16,915 nucleotides of DNA from Thiopontia sp964647745 (GCA_964647745.1 CAZYJG010000025.1:1-16915); one strand, 5' to 3'. Shown: positions 5,555 through 12,179, numbered from the stretch's first letter. Made by a program: numbers and translations. Notes: generated by a model not told the origin, from the sequence alone.

Positions 5555-6772
5555 ATGTCAAATCTAGTCAATCCACACGGTGGCGGTGAGTTGAAGCCGC
5601 TGCTGCTTGAGGGAACAGCGCTTGAGGATGAGAAGGCGCGTGCTGAAACACTTCCAAAGATTACCATTACTTCGCGTGAGGCCGGTGATATCTACATGAT
5701 GGGTATTGGTGGATTTACTCCACTGGACGGCTTCATGAACCATGCAGACTGGAAAGGTGTCTGTGACAGCTACACCATGGAGAGCGGCCTCTTCTGGCCC
5801 ATCCCGGTAACGCTCTCTACTGATACTGCTACTGCAGAGAGTGCTCCCGAGGGTTGCGATGTTGCCCTGGTCGATGGAGAGAGCGGCGAGATCGTTGCCA
5901 CCATGACCATTGCCGAGAAGTACGGCATCGACAAAGATCATGAGTGCATGTCTGTATACAAGACTACCGACCTGGAGCACCCTGGCGTCAAGATGGTGAT
6001 GGATCAGGGTGATGTCAACCTGGCAGGCCCGATCAAGGTCCTCTCGCTGGGCGGATTCCCGGAGACCTACGGTGAGCAGTTCATGACACCGGAGCAGACC
6101 CGTGCGTTGTTTGACTCCAAGGGTTGGAAAACCATTGCGGCATTCCAGACCCGTAACCCGATGCACCGCTCGCATGAGTATCTGGCCAAGATTGCGGTCG
6201 AGACCCTGGATGGGGTGCTGGTCCACTCTACACTGGGCAAGCTGAAGGAGGGTGATATCCCTGCTGAGGTTCGCTCCGAGGCAATTCAGACGCTGATCGA
6301 CAACTACTTTGTAGCCAACAGTGTGGTGCAGGCCGGTTATCCACTGGACATGCGTTTTGCAGGGCCACGTGAGGCACTGCTGCACGCGGTATTCCGCCAG
6401 AACTATGGCTGCTCTCACCTGATTGTGGGTCGTGACCACGCAGGTGTTGGTGACTACTATGGTCCGTTTGATGCACAGTCAATCTTTGATGAGATTCCGG
6501 AAGGGGCCCTGGAGACCCAGCCGCTGAAGATCGACTGGACCTTCTGGTGTCATGCCTGTGGTGGCATGGCCTCGATGAAGACCTGCCCACACGGCAAGGA
6601 TGAGCGTGTACTGCTCTCGGGCACCAAGGTACGCAAGATGTTGTCTGAGGGTGAGGATCTTCCCGCAACATTCAGCCGTCCGGAAGTGGCTGCAGTACTC
6701 AAGAAGTACTACGCCAGCCTGAGTGAAGATGAGAATGTGAAGATTGAGATGAAGGGGCACTCGGCCCAGTAA
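5555..6772 (+). CDS. sat: Dissimilatory ATP sulfurylase (sulfate adenylyltransferase)
   Basis: Catalyses APS + pyrophosphate to ATP + sulfate in sulfur oxidation (the reverse in sulfate activation); cytoplasmic. The product is 405 residues, the length of single-domain bacterial Sat. Visible signatures are QTRNPMHRSHEY (the QXRNPXHXXHE nucleotide-binding motif), RFAGPREALLHAVFRQNYG, the GRDHAGVG loop followed by YYGPFDAQ, and a Cys/His patch FWCHACGGMASMKTCPHGKD as in dissimilatory Sat. The ATG at 5555 is preferred over an in-frame one at 5531 because the upstream one lies inside a leader hairpin and 5555 has AGAAGGGA at 5543-5550. It is the first gene of a same-strand cluster with aprM, aprB and aprA, only 55 nt before aprM. 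Together with AprBA it oxidises sulfite to sulfate with substrate-level ATP formation. No APS kinase domain is fused. Confidence 0.97.
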   Translation: MSNLVNPHGGGELKPLLLEGTALEDEKARAETLPKITITSREAGDIYMMGIGGFTPLDGFMNHADWKGVCDSYTMESGLFWPIPVTLSTDTATAESAPEGCDVALVDGESGEIVATMTIAEKYGIDKDHECMSVYKTTDLEHPGVKMVMDQGDVNLAGPIKVLSLGGFPETYGEQFMTPEQTRALFDSKGWKTIAAFQTRNPMHRSHEYLAKIAVETLDGVLVHSTLGKLKEGDIPAEVRSEAIQTLIDNYFVANSVVQAGYPLDMRFAGPREALLHAVFRQNYGCSHLIVGRDHAGVGDYYGPFDAQSIFDEIPEGALETQPLKIDWTFWCHACGGMASMKTCPHGKDERVLLSGTKVRKMLSEGEDLPATFSRPEVAAVLKKYYASLSEDENVKIEMKGHSAQ

Positions 6773-6827
6773 CTCGTTCTTGATAGTGAATGTCAATTTT
6801 TTTGGTTTAATTTAAGAGGAAACTACT

Positions 6828-7649
6828 ATGTTAAGTAATACCCCTATCCAGTCACTGGTGGATGCAGGCATTGCATATGCAGATATGCAGACGTATGTGA
6901 CTGTCATGGTTGCACTGGTTGTTGTGATGACTGTGCTCGACATGATGCACAAGAAGAGTGCCCAGTACTTCTTTGAGAGTGCCGAGAGGGCAAAGAAGAA
7001 TGCGACCAAGACAGCGCCTACAGGTTCAATCCTGGTCAAGACAGTTGTCAATGATGTGGCACTCTCTGCAGAGTTCTGTAACACAACTCGTCGCATTGTC
7101 CACCTGCTGACCATGTATGGTTTCATCTCATTCAATGCAGCCACTGCAATGATGATCTATGGCAACAATGCTGCCGATGCAACACTGAACCTCTTCTGGC
7201 ACCTGGGTGCGCTCAGCTTGTTTGTTGGTAGCTGGTGGTTCTGGTTTGTATTCAAGGTTGATGTTGCTGCCGAGGGCAACACATGGACCAATATCAAGAT
7301 CAGAAGAGATCTGTTCAGCCTCTCGCTGATGGCTACATCCACAACTGCGCTGGGTTGGTCACTGACTGGCGGCGGTACTGGAATCTGGTTTATTCTGGTA
7401 ATCCTCTCTACAGCCTCACTGTTTGGTGGTGTTTACTGGTCCAAGTTCTCTCACATGTTCTTCAAGCCAGCTGCAGCCTACAACAAGCGTGTGGTCCATG
7501 CCGACGGTTCCAACGAGAACCTGCCTGAGATCCCTGATCTCTCTTCTGCTGAGACACACGCACGGTTCCCGGATATCCCAGAGTACATGGGTAAGAACCC
7601 TGGTTACATGGGGCTTGGCATCAAGAACGAAGAGCCAAAGCATTACTAA
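6828..7649 (+). CDS. aprM: AprM, putative membrane anchor of APS reductase
   Basis: Integral membrane protein of 273 residues with about five hydrophobic segments: about 21-39, 94-113, 121-143, 166-182 and 186-206. A Pro-rich soluble C-terminal tail follows. It sits immediately before aprB, as aprM does in sulfur oxidisers that lack the QmoABC complex, and is thought to pass electrons from AprBA to the quinone pool. His residues near membrane edges (RRIVHLLTMYGF, FWHLGALSLF, KFSHMFF) could bind haem, but that is inference. Start from GAGGA (6816-6820), 7 nt before the ATG. It is 34 nt from aprB and almost certainly in one operon with it. Confidence 0.88.
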   Translation: MLSNTPIQSLVDAGIAYADMQTYVTVMVALVVVMTVLDMMHKKSAQYFFESAERAKKNATKTAPTGSILVKTVVNDVALSAEFCNTTRRIVHLLTMYGFISFNAATAMMIYGNNAADATLNLFWHLGALSLFVGSWWFWFVFKVDVAAEGNTWTNIKIRRDLFSLSLMATSTTALGWSLTGGGTGIWFILVILSTASLFGGVYWSKFSHMFFKPAAAYNKRVVHADGSNENLPEIPDLSSAETHARFPDIPEYMGKNPGYMGLGIKNEEPKHY

Positions 7650-7683
7650 GTCCAAAGATTAATCGAAACGAAGAGGAAAGATT

Positions 7684-8169
7684 ATGCCTACTTTTGTATA
7701 TATGACTCGTTGTGATGGATGCGGCCACTGTGTTGATATCTGCCCATCCGACATTATGCACATCGATGACAAGTATCGTCGTGCCTACAATATTGAGCCC
7801 AACATGTGTTGGGAGTGTTACTCGTGTGTGAAGGCCTGTCCTCACCATGCAATTGATGTTCGTGGTTATGCTGACTTCGCCCCACTGGGTCACTCAGTAC
7901 GCGCAGACCGTGATGAAGAGAAGGGTGTTATCGCCTGGCGCATCAAGTCTCGCAACGGTGAGATGGACCTGAATCTGCTGGCTCCAATCACTACCAAGCC
8001 CTGGCGCGAGACGATTCCTCAGCTGGCTGACGTAGCTGCGCCAACTGCTGAGCAGCGTTCAGACGACCAGCGTCTGTTCAACGAACCTAAATACATTCGT
8101 CTCGACGATGGTGGTCTGCACACTCTCGAGTCCAATGGTCTGATCATGAAAGAAGGGGTGTATCACTAA
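7684..8169 (+). CDS. aprB: APS reductase beta subunit (ferredoxin-type)
   Basis: Electron-transfer subunit of adenylylsulfate reductase, 161 residues. It carries two [4Fe-4S] clusters bound by Cys10-x2-Cys13-x2-Cys16-x3-Cys20-Pro and Cys42-x2-Cys45-x2-Cys48-x3-Cys52-Pro (CDGCGHCVDICP, CWECYSCVKACP). After the ferredoxin core come the beta-rich segment and long C-terminal tail that in AprB wrap round AprA. The strong ribosome binding site AAGAGGAAAG (7671-7680) precedes the ATG. The stop codon overlaps the aprA start by one base, so the subunits are translationally coupled. It works in the cytoplasm, at the membrane face if AprM anchors it. Confidence 0.97.
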   Translation: MPTFVYMTRCDGCGHCVDICPSDIMHIDDKYRRAYNIEPNMCWECYSCVKACPHHAIDVRGYADFAPLGHSVRADRDEEKGVIAWRIKSRNGEMDLNLLAPITTKPWRETIPQLADVAAPTAEQRSDDQRLFNEPKYIRLDDGGLHTLESNGLIMKEGVYH

Positions 8170-10064
8170 TGGCTTACAAAACAATCGTAGAAGACAATAT
8201 CGATATCCTGGTAGCGGGTGCAGGCCTCGGTGGTACCGGTGCAGCCTGGGAGGCGCGCTTCTGGGGCCAGGACAAGAAGATCGTTGTTGCTGAGAAGGCA
8301 AACATCAACCGTTCTGGTGCTGTTGCACAGGGTCTCTATGCAATTAACTGCTACATGGGAACCCGTTTCGGCGAGAACAACCCAGAGGATCACGTTCGCT
8401 ATGCACGTATCGACCTGATGGGCATGGTTCGTGAGGACCTCGCCTTTGATATGGCACGTCACGTTGACTCAGCTGTACACCAGTTTGAGGAGTGGGGTAT
8501 GCCAATCATGCGCAACCCGAAGACAGGTGCCTACCTGCGTGAGGGTCGCTGGCAGATCATGATTCATGGTGAGTCTTACAAGCCGCTTGTGGCTGAGGCT
8601 GCCAAGAAGTCTGCGGACAAGGTCTACAACCGTATCTGTGTTACTCACCTGCTGATGGATGAGAGCAAGGAGAATCGTGTTGCGGGTGCCGTTGGTTTCA
8701 ATGTACGTACCGGTAACTACCACGTATTCAAGTCCAAGACTGTTGTTGTAGGCGCCGGTGGTGCATCCAATATCTTCAAGCCTCGCTCTGTTGGTGAGGG
8801 TGCGGGACGTGTATGGTACGCGCCATGGTCTTCCGGTTCTGCCTATGGTCTGATGATCCAGGCGGGTGCGAAGATGACCCAGATGGAGAACCGTATCGTA
8901 CTGGCTCGATTCAAGGATGGTTACGGCCCTGTTGGTGCCTACTTCCTCCACCTCAAGACCTACACTCAGAATTGTCACGGTGAGGAGTATGAGTCCAAGT
9001 GGTTCCCTGCACTGCAGGAGATGGTGGGCAAGGAGTATCTCGATCCTGAGGTTTCTCACAGAACACATCGTCCAATCCCAACCTGTCTGCGTAACCATGC
9101 AATCATCCAGGAGGTGAATGCAGGCCGTGGTCCAATCCACATGGTTACCATGCACTCCTTCCAGGATCCACATCTTGAGGAGATCGGTTGGCATAACTTC
9201 CTCGGTATGACCGTTGGTCAGGCGGTACTTTGGGCTGCTACGGACGTGAATCCAAAGTATGAGAACCCTGAGCTGACAACCTCTGAGCCATACGTAATGG
9301 GCTCACACGCAACCGGTTGTGGTGCGTGGTGTTCTGGTCCTGAGGATGTCTCTCCAGACGAGTACTACTGGGGTTACAACCGTATGACTACCGTTGAGGG
9401 TCTGTTCGGTGCGGGTGATGCCGTTGGTGGTACGCCACACGCATTCTCCTCCGGTTCATTCACTGAGGGTCGTCTGGCTGCCAAGGCTGCCTGCAAGTAC
9501 ATCGATGATGGCAAGGCAAATGGCATCGTGGTCTCCGAGAAGCAGATCAATGATCGCAAGGAAGAGATCTACAAGCCAATGGAGCACTACACAGTGAACC
9601 GCAATGAGATCGTTGCCGGTACTGTAAGCCCAAGCTACATCAACCCACGCCAGGGTCTGGACCGTCTGCAGAAGCTGATGGATGAGTACGCAGGTGGTGT
9701 AACTGTGAACTACATGACCAATGAGAAGCTGCTGCACATCGGTCTGAAGAAGATGAAGACTCTGGAAGAGGATCTGGAGAAGGTTGCTGCTTCCGATGTC
9801 CATGAGCTGCTGCGCGCATGGGAGCTGAAGCATCGTCTGCTCGCCTCTGAGTCTGTTATGCATCACACCCTGTTCCGTAAGGAGACACGCTGGCCTGGTT
9901 ACTACTACCGTGGCGACGCGATGAAGGTGGATGATGAGAACTGGCACGTACTGACCGTCTCACGTCGTGATCCAAAGACTGGCGAATACACCATGGAGAA
10001 GGCTCCACTGTATCACCTGTTTGATGAGGAGCACGAGGGACAGGAAGACGAGGCAGCAGCCTAG
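8169..10064 (+). CDS. aprA: APS reductase alpha subunit (flavoprotein, catalytic)
   Basis: FAD-containing catalytic subunit: AMP + sulfite to APS + 2 electrons in the oxidative direction. The 631 residues match the family's ~630. The N-terminal Rossmann motif GAGLGGTG (17-24) in the fumarate-reductase/succinate-dehydrogenase flavoprotein fold is followed by EKANINRSGAVAQGLYAIN, and the C-terminal FAD contact is GLFGAGDAVGGTPHAFSSG. The start ATG overlaps the aprB stop (TAATG) with AAGGGG about 10 nt upstream. Codons rich in GGT and CGT fit high expression. The chain shows no break. Transcription may end at or be processed by a long hairpin 19 nt after the stop. Confidence 0.98.
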   Translation: MAYKTIVEDNIDILVAGAGLGGTGAAWEARFWGQDKKIVVAEKANINRSGAVAQGLYAINCYMGTRFGENNPEDHVRYARIDLMGMVREDLAFDMARHVDSAVHQFEEWGMPIMRNPKTGAYLREGRWQIMIHGESYKPLVAEAAKKSADKVYNRICVTHLLMDESKENRVAGAVGFNVRTGNYHVFKSKTVVVGAGGASNIFKPRSVGEGAGRVWYAPWSSGSAYGLMIQAGAKMTQMENRIVLARFKDGYGPVGAYFLHLKTYTQNCHGEEYESKWFPALQEMVGKEYLDPEVSHRTHRPIPTCLRNHAIIQEVNAGRGPIHMVTMHSFQDPHLEEIGWHNFLGMTVGQAVLWAATDVNPKYENPELTTSEPYVMGSHATGCGAWCSGPEDVSPDEYYWGYNRMTTVEGLFGAGDAVGGTPHAFSSGSFTEGRLAAKAACKYIDDGKANGIVVSEKQINDRKEEIYKPMEHYTVNRNEIVAGTVSPSYINPRQGLDRLQKLMDEYAGGVTVNYMTNEKLLHIGLKKMKTLEEDLEKVAASDVHELLRAWELKHRLLASESVMHHTLFRKETRWPGYYYRGDAMKVDDENWHVLTVSRRDPKTGEYTMEKAPLYHLFDEEHEGQEDEAAA

Positions 10065-10082
10065 TCCCCTGGTGGATCGCTT

Positions 10083-10139
10083 CAATAAGGGATCAACACT
10101 CGAACGTTATTCAATGTTTGTTTGTTGATCTCCTTATTG
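10083..10139 (+). repeat. Long hairpin (inverted repeat) directly downstream of aprA
   Basis: CAATAAGG (10083-10090) pairs with CCTTATTG (10132-10139); GATCAACA (10091-10098) pairs with TGTTGATC (10123-10130); one T (10131) is bulged. Inside, CGAAC (10101-10105) can pair with GTTTG (10116-10120). This gives about 21 bp over 57 nt. No T-run follows, so it is not a standard intrinsic terminator. It more likely protects the 3' end of the sat-apr mRNA or separates expression of the downstream genes. Confidence 0.6.
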
Positions 10140-10189
10140 GATGCTCCGGAGATTGTCTGGCTGTAGATTTGAGAATTCAGGATATTTGA

Positions 10190-10540
10190 ATGAATATTAT
10201 CGACAATAGTGATGAGGAGATACTGGAGGTGGGGCTGCCCATGTGGCATGACCTGATCAAGTATTCCAATGAGGGTGAGTATGGAATGTTTACCCGCCAC
10301 TTCTCCCATGATCTTTTGTTTGGTCTCAATGAGATGGAGGTTGGAAAGCAGTTTGCCAGGAGTCAACTGGCACGAAACCTCTCTGAAGAGTCAGACTATC
10401 TGGGGATGATCCGTCGTGGTGACCATGTCACCGTTCTGTTTCGAGTGCGTAGCACCGAGAAGGAGGGGGAGTGGCTCGGCAGATTGGTGCTGGGTTACGA
10501 AAAGGATGATGTCAAAATCTTTAGTGCCTCCATCTTCTAG
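10190..10540 (+). CDS. Unrecognised small soluble protein downstream of aprA
   Basis: A 116-residue acidic protein with no signal peptide, membrane segment or cysteine. I do not recognise the family. The middle and C-terminal parts (GDHVTVLFRVRSTEKEG, RLVLGYEKDDVKIFSASIF) read like alternating beta strands, so a small alpha+beta fold such as an NTF2-like one is possible but unproven. AGGA at 10179-10182 lies 7 nt before the ATG, supporting the start. It is separated from aprA by a long hairpin and followed after 14 nt by the FKBP gene, so the two probably form one transcription unit with or after the apr genes. Confidence 0.7.
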   Translation: MNIIDNSDEEILEVGLPMWHDLIKYSNEGEYGMFTRHFSHDLLFGLNEMEVGKQFARSQLARNLSEESDYLGMIRRGDHVTVLFRVRSTEKEGEWLGRLVLGYEKDDVKIFSASIF

Positions 10541-10554
10541 CGGTGTAGATTGTT

Positions 10555-11064
10555 ATGAGTGAGACCATACAGGAAAACAAGCTTGTTGAACTTACCTATC
10601 AGGTCCTGGACCAGAAGAGTGGGTCGGTATTGACGGCTGTGGAGTTTCCGGTTGGTTACATTCATGGCCATAATGACATTCTCTCTGGACCCATCATGGA
10701 TGCCCTTGAGGGGCACTCTGTTGGTGAGACCATTGGTGTGCCCATTGATGGAAGTCTGCTCTATGGCGAGCGTGATGAGTCTCTGGTAATCACCGATTAC
10801 CTGGAGAACGTGCCGGAGGAGTACCATGAGGTTGGAACCACCATTGTCATGGAGAATGACAAGGGAGATACCAGGAACTTTCTGGTGACTCGGATCGACG
10901 AGAAGAGTCTGACGATTGATGGCAATAATCCACTCTGTGGTCGAGATCTGCTGTTCAAACTTGAGGTTCTTACCGTGCGTGATGCAACGGAAGAGGAGAT
11001 CAAGGAGGGCGGGCCGATCGAGCCGGAACTGAAAATGGATAACATGGTAGAGTTGACAGAATAA
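10555..11064 (+). CDS. SlyD-like FKBP-type peptidyl-prolyl cis-trans isomerase
   Basis: Cytoplasmic prolyl isomerase/chaperone, 169 residues. Order follows SlyD: an N-terminal FKBP half (ENKLVELTYQVLDQKSG through DALEGHSVGE), the insert-in-flap chaperone domain around 70-125 (PEEYHEVGTTIVMEND, FLVTRIDEKSLTIDGN), then the FKBP closing strand NNPLCGRDLLFKLEVLTVRD with the typical ATEEEI tail. Two differences from E. coli SlyD: the His/Cys-rich metal-binding tail is missing, and the segment GYIHGHNDILSGPIMDALEG replaces the more usual GxGxLIPGLExALxG, so activity may be altered. The ribosome binding site is weak; the start is 14 nt after the preceding stop, suggesting coupling. It may help fold the abundant Apr/Sat proteins (inference). 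Confidence 0.83.
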   Translation: MSETIQENKLVELTYQVLDQKSGSVLTAVEFPVGYIHGHNDILSGPIMDALEGHSVGETIGVPIDGSLLYGERDESLVITDYLENVPEEYHEVGTTIVMENDKGDTRNFLVTRIDEKSLTIDGNNPLCGRDLLFKLEVLTVRDATEEEIKEGGPIEPELKMDNMVELTE

Positions 11065-11090
11065 CTGTCGTACACCACGCTGTATCCGAA

Positions 11091-11120
11091 TTGACGAACA
11101 AGGATTTTTTTACAGATAAC
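11091..11120 (+). promoter_or_regulatory. Possible promoter of the 52-codon gene
   Basis: TTGACG (11091-11096, 5/6 to consensus) and GATAAC (11115-11120, 4/6) with an 18-nt spacer. Predicted start near 11127, giving a ~60-nt leader before the ATG at 11189. Confidence 0.4.
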
Positions 11121-11188
11121 AGATCAGATGGTTTTTAACTACAACTCTTGTGGTGGCCATCCTCTATTTTTTTAGCATGAGGTGATTT

Positions 11189-11347
11189 ATGAGCGAAGAA
11201 AACACAAAACCAACAGTACCTACGGGTCATGCCCGTTTCGTGACAACCCGACAGAAAGCGCCAACTGACAAGGGCTTTGTTGGTTATGAGACTGAGTGGG
11301 AGTCATTTCAGAAAGAGGTCCCATACCAGACACCCAAGAAGCCGTAA
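11189..11347 (+). CDS. Small 52-residue protein of unknown function
   Basis: Encodes 52 residues beginning MSEENTKPTVPTGHARF and ending VPYQTPKKP. It is hydrophilic, without cysteine or membrane segment, with a GFVGYETEWESFQKE centre. GAGG (11179-11182) lies 6 nt before the ATG, a plausible promoter lies upstream, and a perfect Rho-independent terminator starts 24 nt after the stop. This complete gene architecture makes a real gene likely despite its size. No family recognised. It follows the sat-apr/FKBP genes on the same strand but is probably a separate transcription unit. Confidence 0.65.
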   Translation: MSEENTKPTVPTGHARFVTTRQKAPTDKGFVGYETEWESFQKEVPYQTPKKP

Positions 11348-11370
11348 ACTCGTTTACTGCAGGGTAGGAG

Positions 11371-11398
11371 AGCCCAGCTCAATGAGCTGGGCTTTTTT
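11371..11398 (+). terminator. Rho-independent terminator after the 52-codon gene
   Basis: AGCCCAGCTC (11371-11380) / GAGCTGGGCT (11384-11393), a perfect 10-bp stem with loop AAT, followed by T residues through 11398. Confidence 0.95.
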
Positions 11399-11420
11399 GC
11401 GTCTGAAACCAGCGCCATGT

Positions 11421-11437
11421 TTGAATAATTCATTCAA
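11421..11437. promoter_or_regulatory. Inverted repeat upstream of the CsrB/RsmZ-like RNA
   Basis: TTGAAT-AATTC-ATTCAA, a perfect 6-bp inverted repeat about 115 bp before the predicted transcript start, in a notably AT-rich stretch. Candidate distal activator or nucleoid-protein site; regulator unknown. Confidence 0.35.
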
Positions 11438-11499
11438 TAGCGTCTCTTTTTGTTGAACAAAACATCCAAACTGCTATTTTCGAAATCATATAACCCACT

Positions 11500-11513
11500 G
11501 AATTTACAAATTC
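11500..11513. promoter_or_regulatory. Palindrome adjacent to the -35 region of the CsrB/RsmZ-like RNA
   Basis: GAATTT-AC-AAATTC, a perfect 6-bp inverted repeat centred about 44 bp before the predicted start. That is where an activator would sit at a promoter with a poor -35. It does not match the GacA/UvrY box (TGTAAG-N6-CTTACA) well. Confidence 0.4.
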
Positions 11514-11515
11514 TA

Positions 11516-11544
11516 TTAGTGTGGTATGAGTTTTGCATTATAAA
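11516..11544 (+). promoter_or_regulatory. Putative activator-dependent promoter of the CsrB/RsmZ-like RNA
   Basis: TATAAA (11539-11544, 5/6 -10) with a weak TTAGTG (11516-11521) at 17-nt spacing. Predicted start near 11551. A good -10 with a poor -35 and flanking palindromes suits a promoter that needs an activator. Confidence 0.45.
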
Positions 11545-11582
11545 TCCTGATATATCAAGTTGAGAGAGATCGGAGGAGAGGT

Positions 11583-11726
11583 ATGGAGAGGTTTCTGGAT
11601 GTGGTGGTTTGCAGATTCTGTGGGACTGTGGCGAGTGGAGCAGCCCTGATAATTCTTTTCATGCTGCTAATGAGCCTGTCGAACCATGGAATCTCTTCAT
11701 CCGTGGCCCGGGTGCTCTTCAACTGA
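11583..11726 (+). CDS. Doubtful 47-codon frame inside the CsrB/RsmZ-like RNA, one membrane segment
   Basis: ATG at 11583 with GGAGG at 11572-11576, spacing 6. The product begins MERFLDVVVCRFCG and has one hydrophobic stretch (about 16-32, VASGAALIILFMLLMSL). The good ribosome binding site and transmembrane-like segment argue for a small membrane protein. Against it, the same GGAGG is one of many GGA motifs of the RNA, and no family is recognised. It may be chance or a dual-function RNA. Confidence 0.25.
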   Translation: MERFLDVVVCRFCGTVASGAALIILFMLLMSLSNHGISSSVARVLFN

Positions 11727-11817
11727 TAAAAATTCCTGGGAGGGAGTGCCCAACAGGGAGGTTGGGCAGGATAGAGGAGGAGTGGCTGGGTTGCTTCGAC
11801 ATCGATCCAGCCATCTG

Positions 11818-11852
11818 ACATCAGTTGCCAGGGATGGCAATTGATGTTTTTT
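11818..11852 (+). terminator. Rho-independent terminator of the CsrB/RsmZ-like RNA
   Basis: ACATCAGTTGCC (11818-11829) / GGCAATTGATGT (11836-11847), a 12-bp stem with one G-U pair and loop AGGGAT, followed by a T-run to 11852. The loop also forms a CARGGAUG-like CsrA site, as in known Rsm/Csr RNAs. Confidence 0.9.
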
Positions 11853-11907
11853 CTACTGTAACTACCCCCGTGAGCAGTGGCAGCAGTAGTCTCTACAGGG
11901 GGGTTGC

Positions 11908-11997
11908 ATGGATCCGAACACCAGTTTCAACATTATTCTGATCACACTTGCAGTTGTGATTGTTGTGCTCGCCTTTCTCCTCTTCGCTGCATTCTAA
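11908..11997 (+). CDS. Probable 29-residue single-pass membrane protein
   Basis: Encodes 29 residues: a short polar start (MDPNTSFN) and then an uninterrupted hydrophobic helix of about 20 residues (IILITLAVVIVVLAFLLFAA) ending at the stop codon. A purine run AGGGGGG (11897-11903) lies just before the ATG. Composition and size suit a small inner-membrane subunit or regulator, such as the tiny accessory subunits of terminal oxidases, but none is recognised. Upstream sequence can form competing hairpins, one of which buries the ribosome binding site. No separate promoter is evident; read-through of the preceding terminator is one option. Confidence 0.5.
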   Translation: MDPNTSFNIILITLAVVIVVLAFLLFAAF

Positions 11998-12179
11998 TCG
12001 GTAGTTCCCTCTGCAGGCAGGGGTGCGTCAGTTCGGTTGCAGGGTATGGAGTTTTCATTCGGGGACCACAGATCCTCACGCTCCTCATGGCTCATTCTGT
12101 CTCTGATGGTTACTCTTTGGGATAAGGAATAGCCATTGTCCAGAAATGGTTGGTCTGGCGCAGCGCTGTTGGGTCTCGC
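11998..12179. other. Intergenic stretch without a supported feature
   Basis: Lies between the 29-codon gene and the 3' end of the convergent 387-residue gene. It holds only a weak 28-codon frame (12046-12132) with a poor ribosome binding site, and no clear terminator for the minus-strand gene. Confidence 0.4.

Larger units (their letters stand above)
11551..11852 (+). ncRNA. Probable CsrA/RsmA-sequestering regulatory RNA (CsrB/RsmZ-like)
   Basis: About 300 nt with 14 GGA triplets (11572, 11575, 11585, 11597, 11623, 11637, 11688, 11739, 11743, 11757, 11769, 11776, 11779, 11832) against three TCC triplets, a strong strand bias. Two lie in ideal CsrA sites in hairpin loops: TGCCCAAC-AGGGAG-GTTGGGCA (11747-11768, perfect 8-bp stem) and the terminator loop of 11818-11847, where CAGGGATG matches the CARGGAUG core of the CsrA consensus. 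Others lie in the linker AGGATAGAGGAGGAG (11768-11782) between hairpins. A third hairpin, GGCTGGGT/ATCCAGCC (11784-11812), lacks GGA in its loop. Hairpin-loop plus linker GGA sites, an upstream promoter and an intrinsic terminator are the hallmarks of CsrB/CsrC/RsmY/RsmZ RNAs, which titrate the translational repressor CsrA/RsmA. The 5' boundary is inferred from the -10. A 47-codon frame overlaps it (listed separately). Confidence 0.62.

Noticed and set aside
5564..6439. 291-codon frame antisense to sat
   Set aside because: Shadow of sat; no domain, no start signals, and the plus-strand protein is unmistakable.
8469..9194. 241-codon frame antisense to aprA
   Set aside because: Shadow of aprA caused by its biased codon use.
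11609..11818. 69-codon frame in the CsrB/RsmZ-like region
   Set aside because: No ribosome binding site, and the stop lies in the terminator; the GGA hairpin architecture explains the sequence better.
12046..12132. 28-codon frame (MEFSFGDHRSS...)
   Set aside because: Weak ribosome binding site and no conserved-looking features; too little support.
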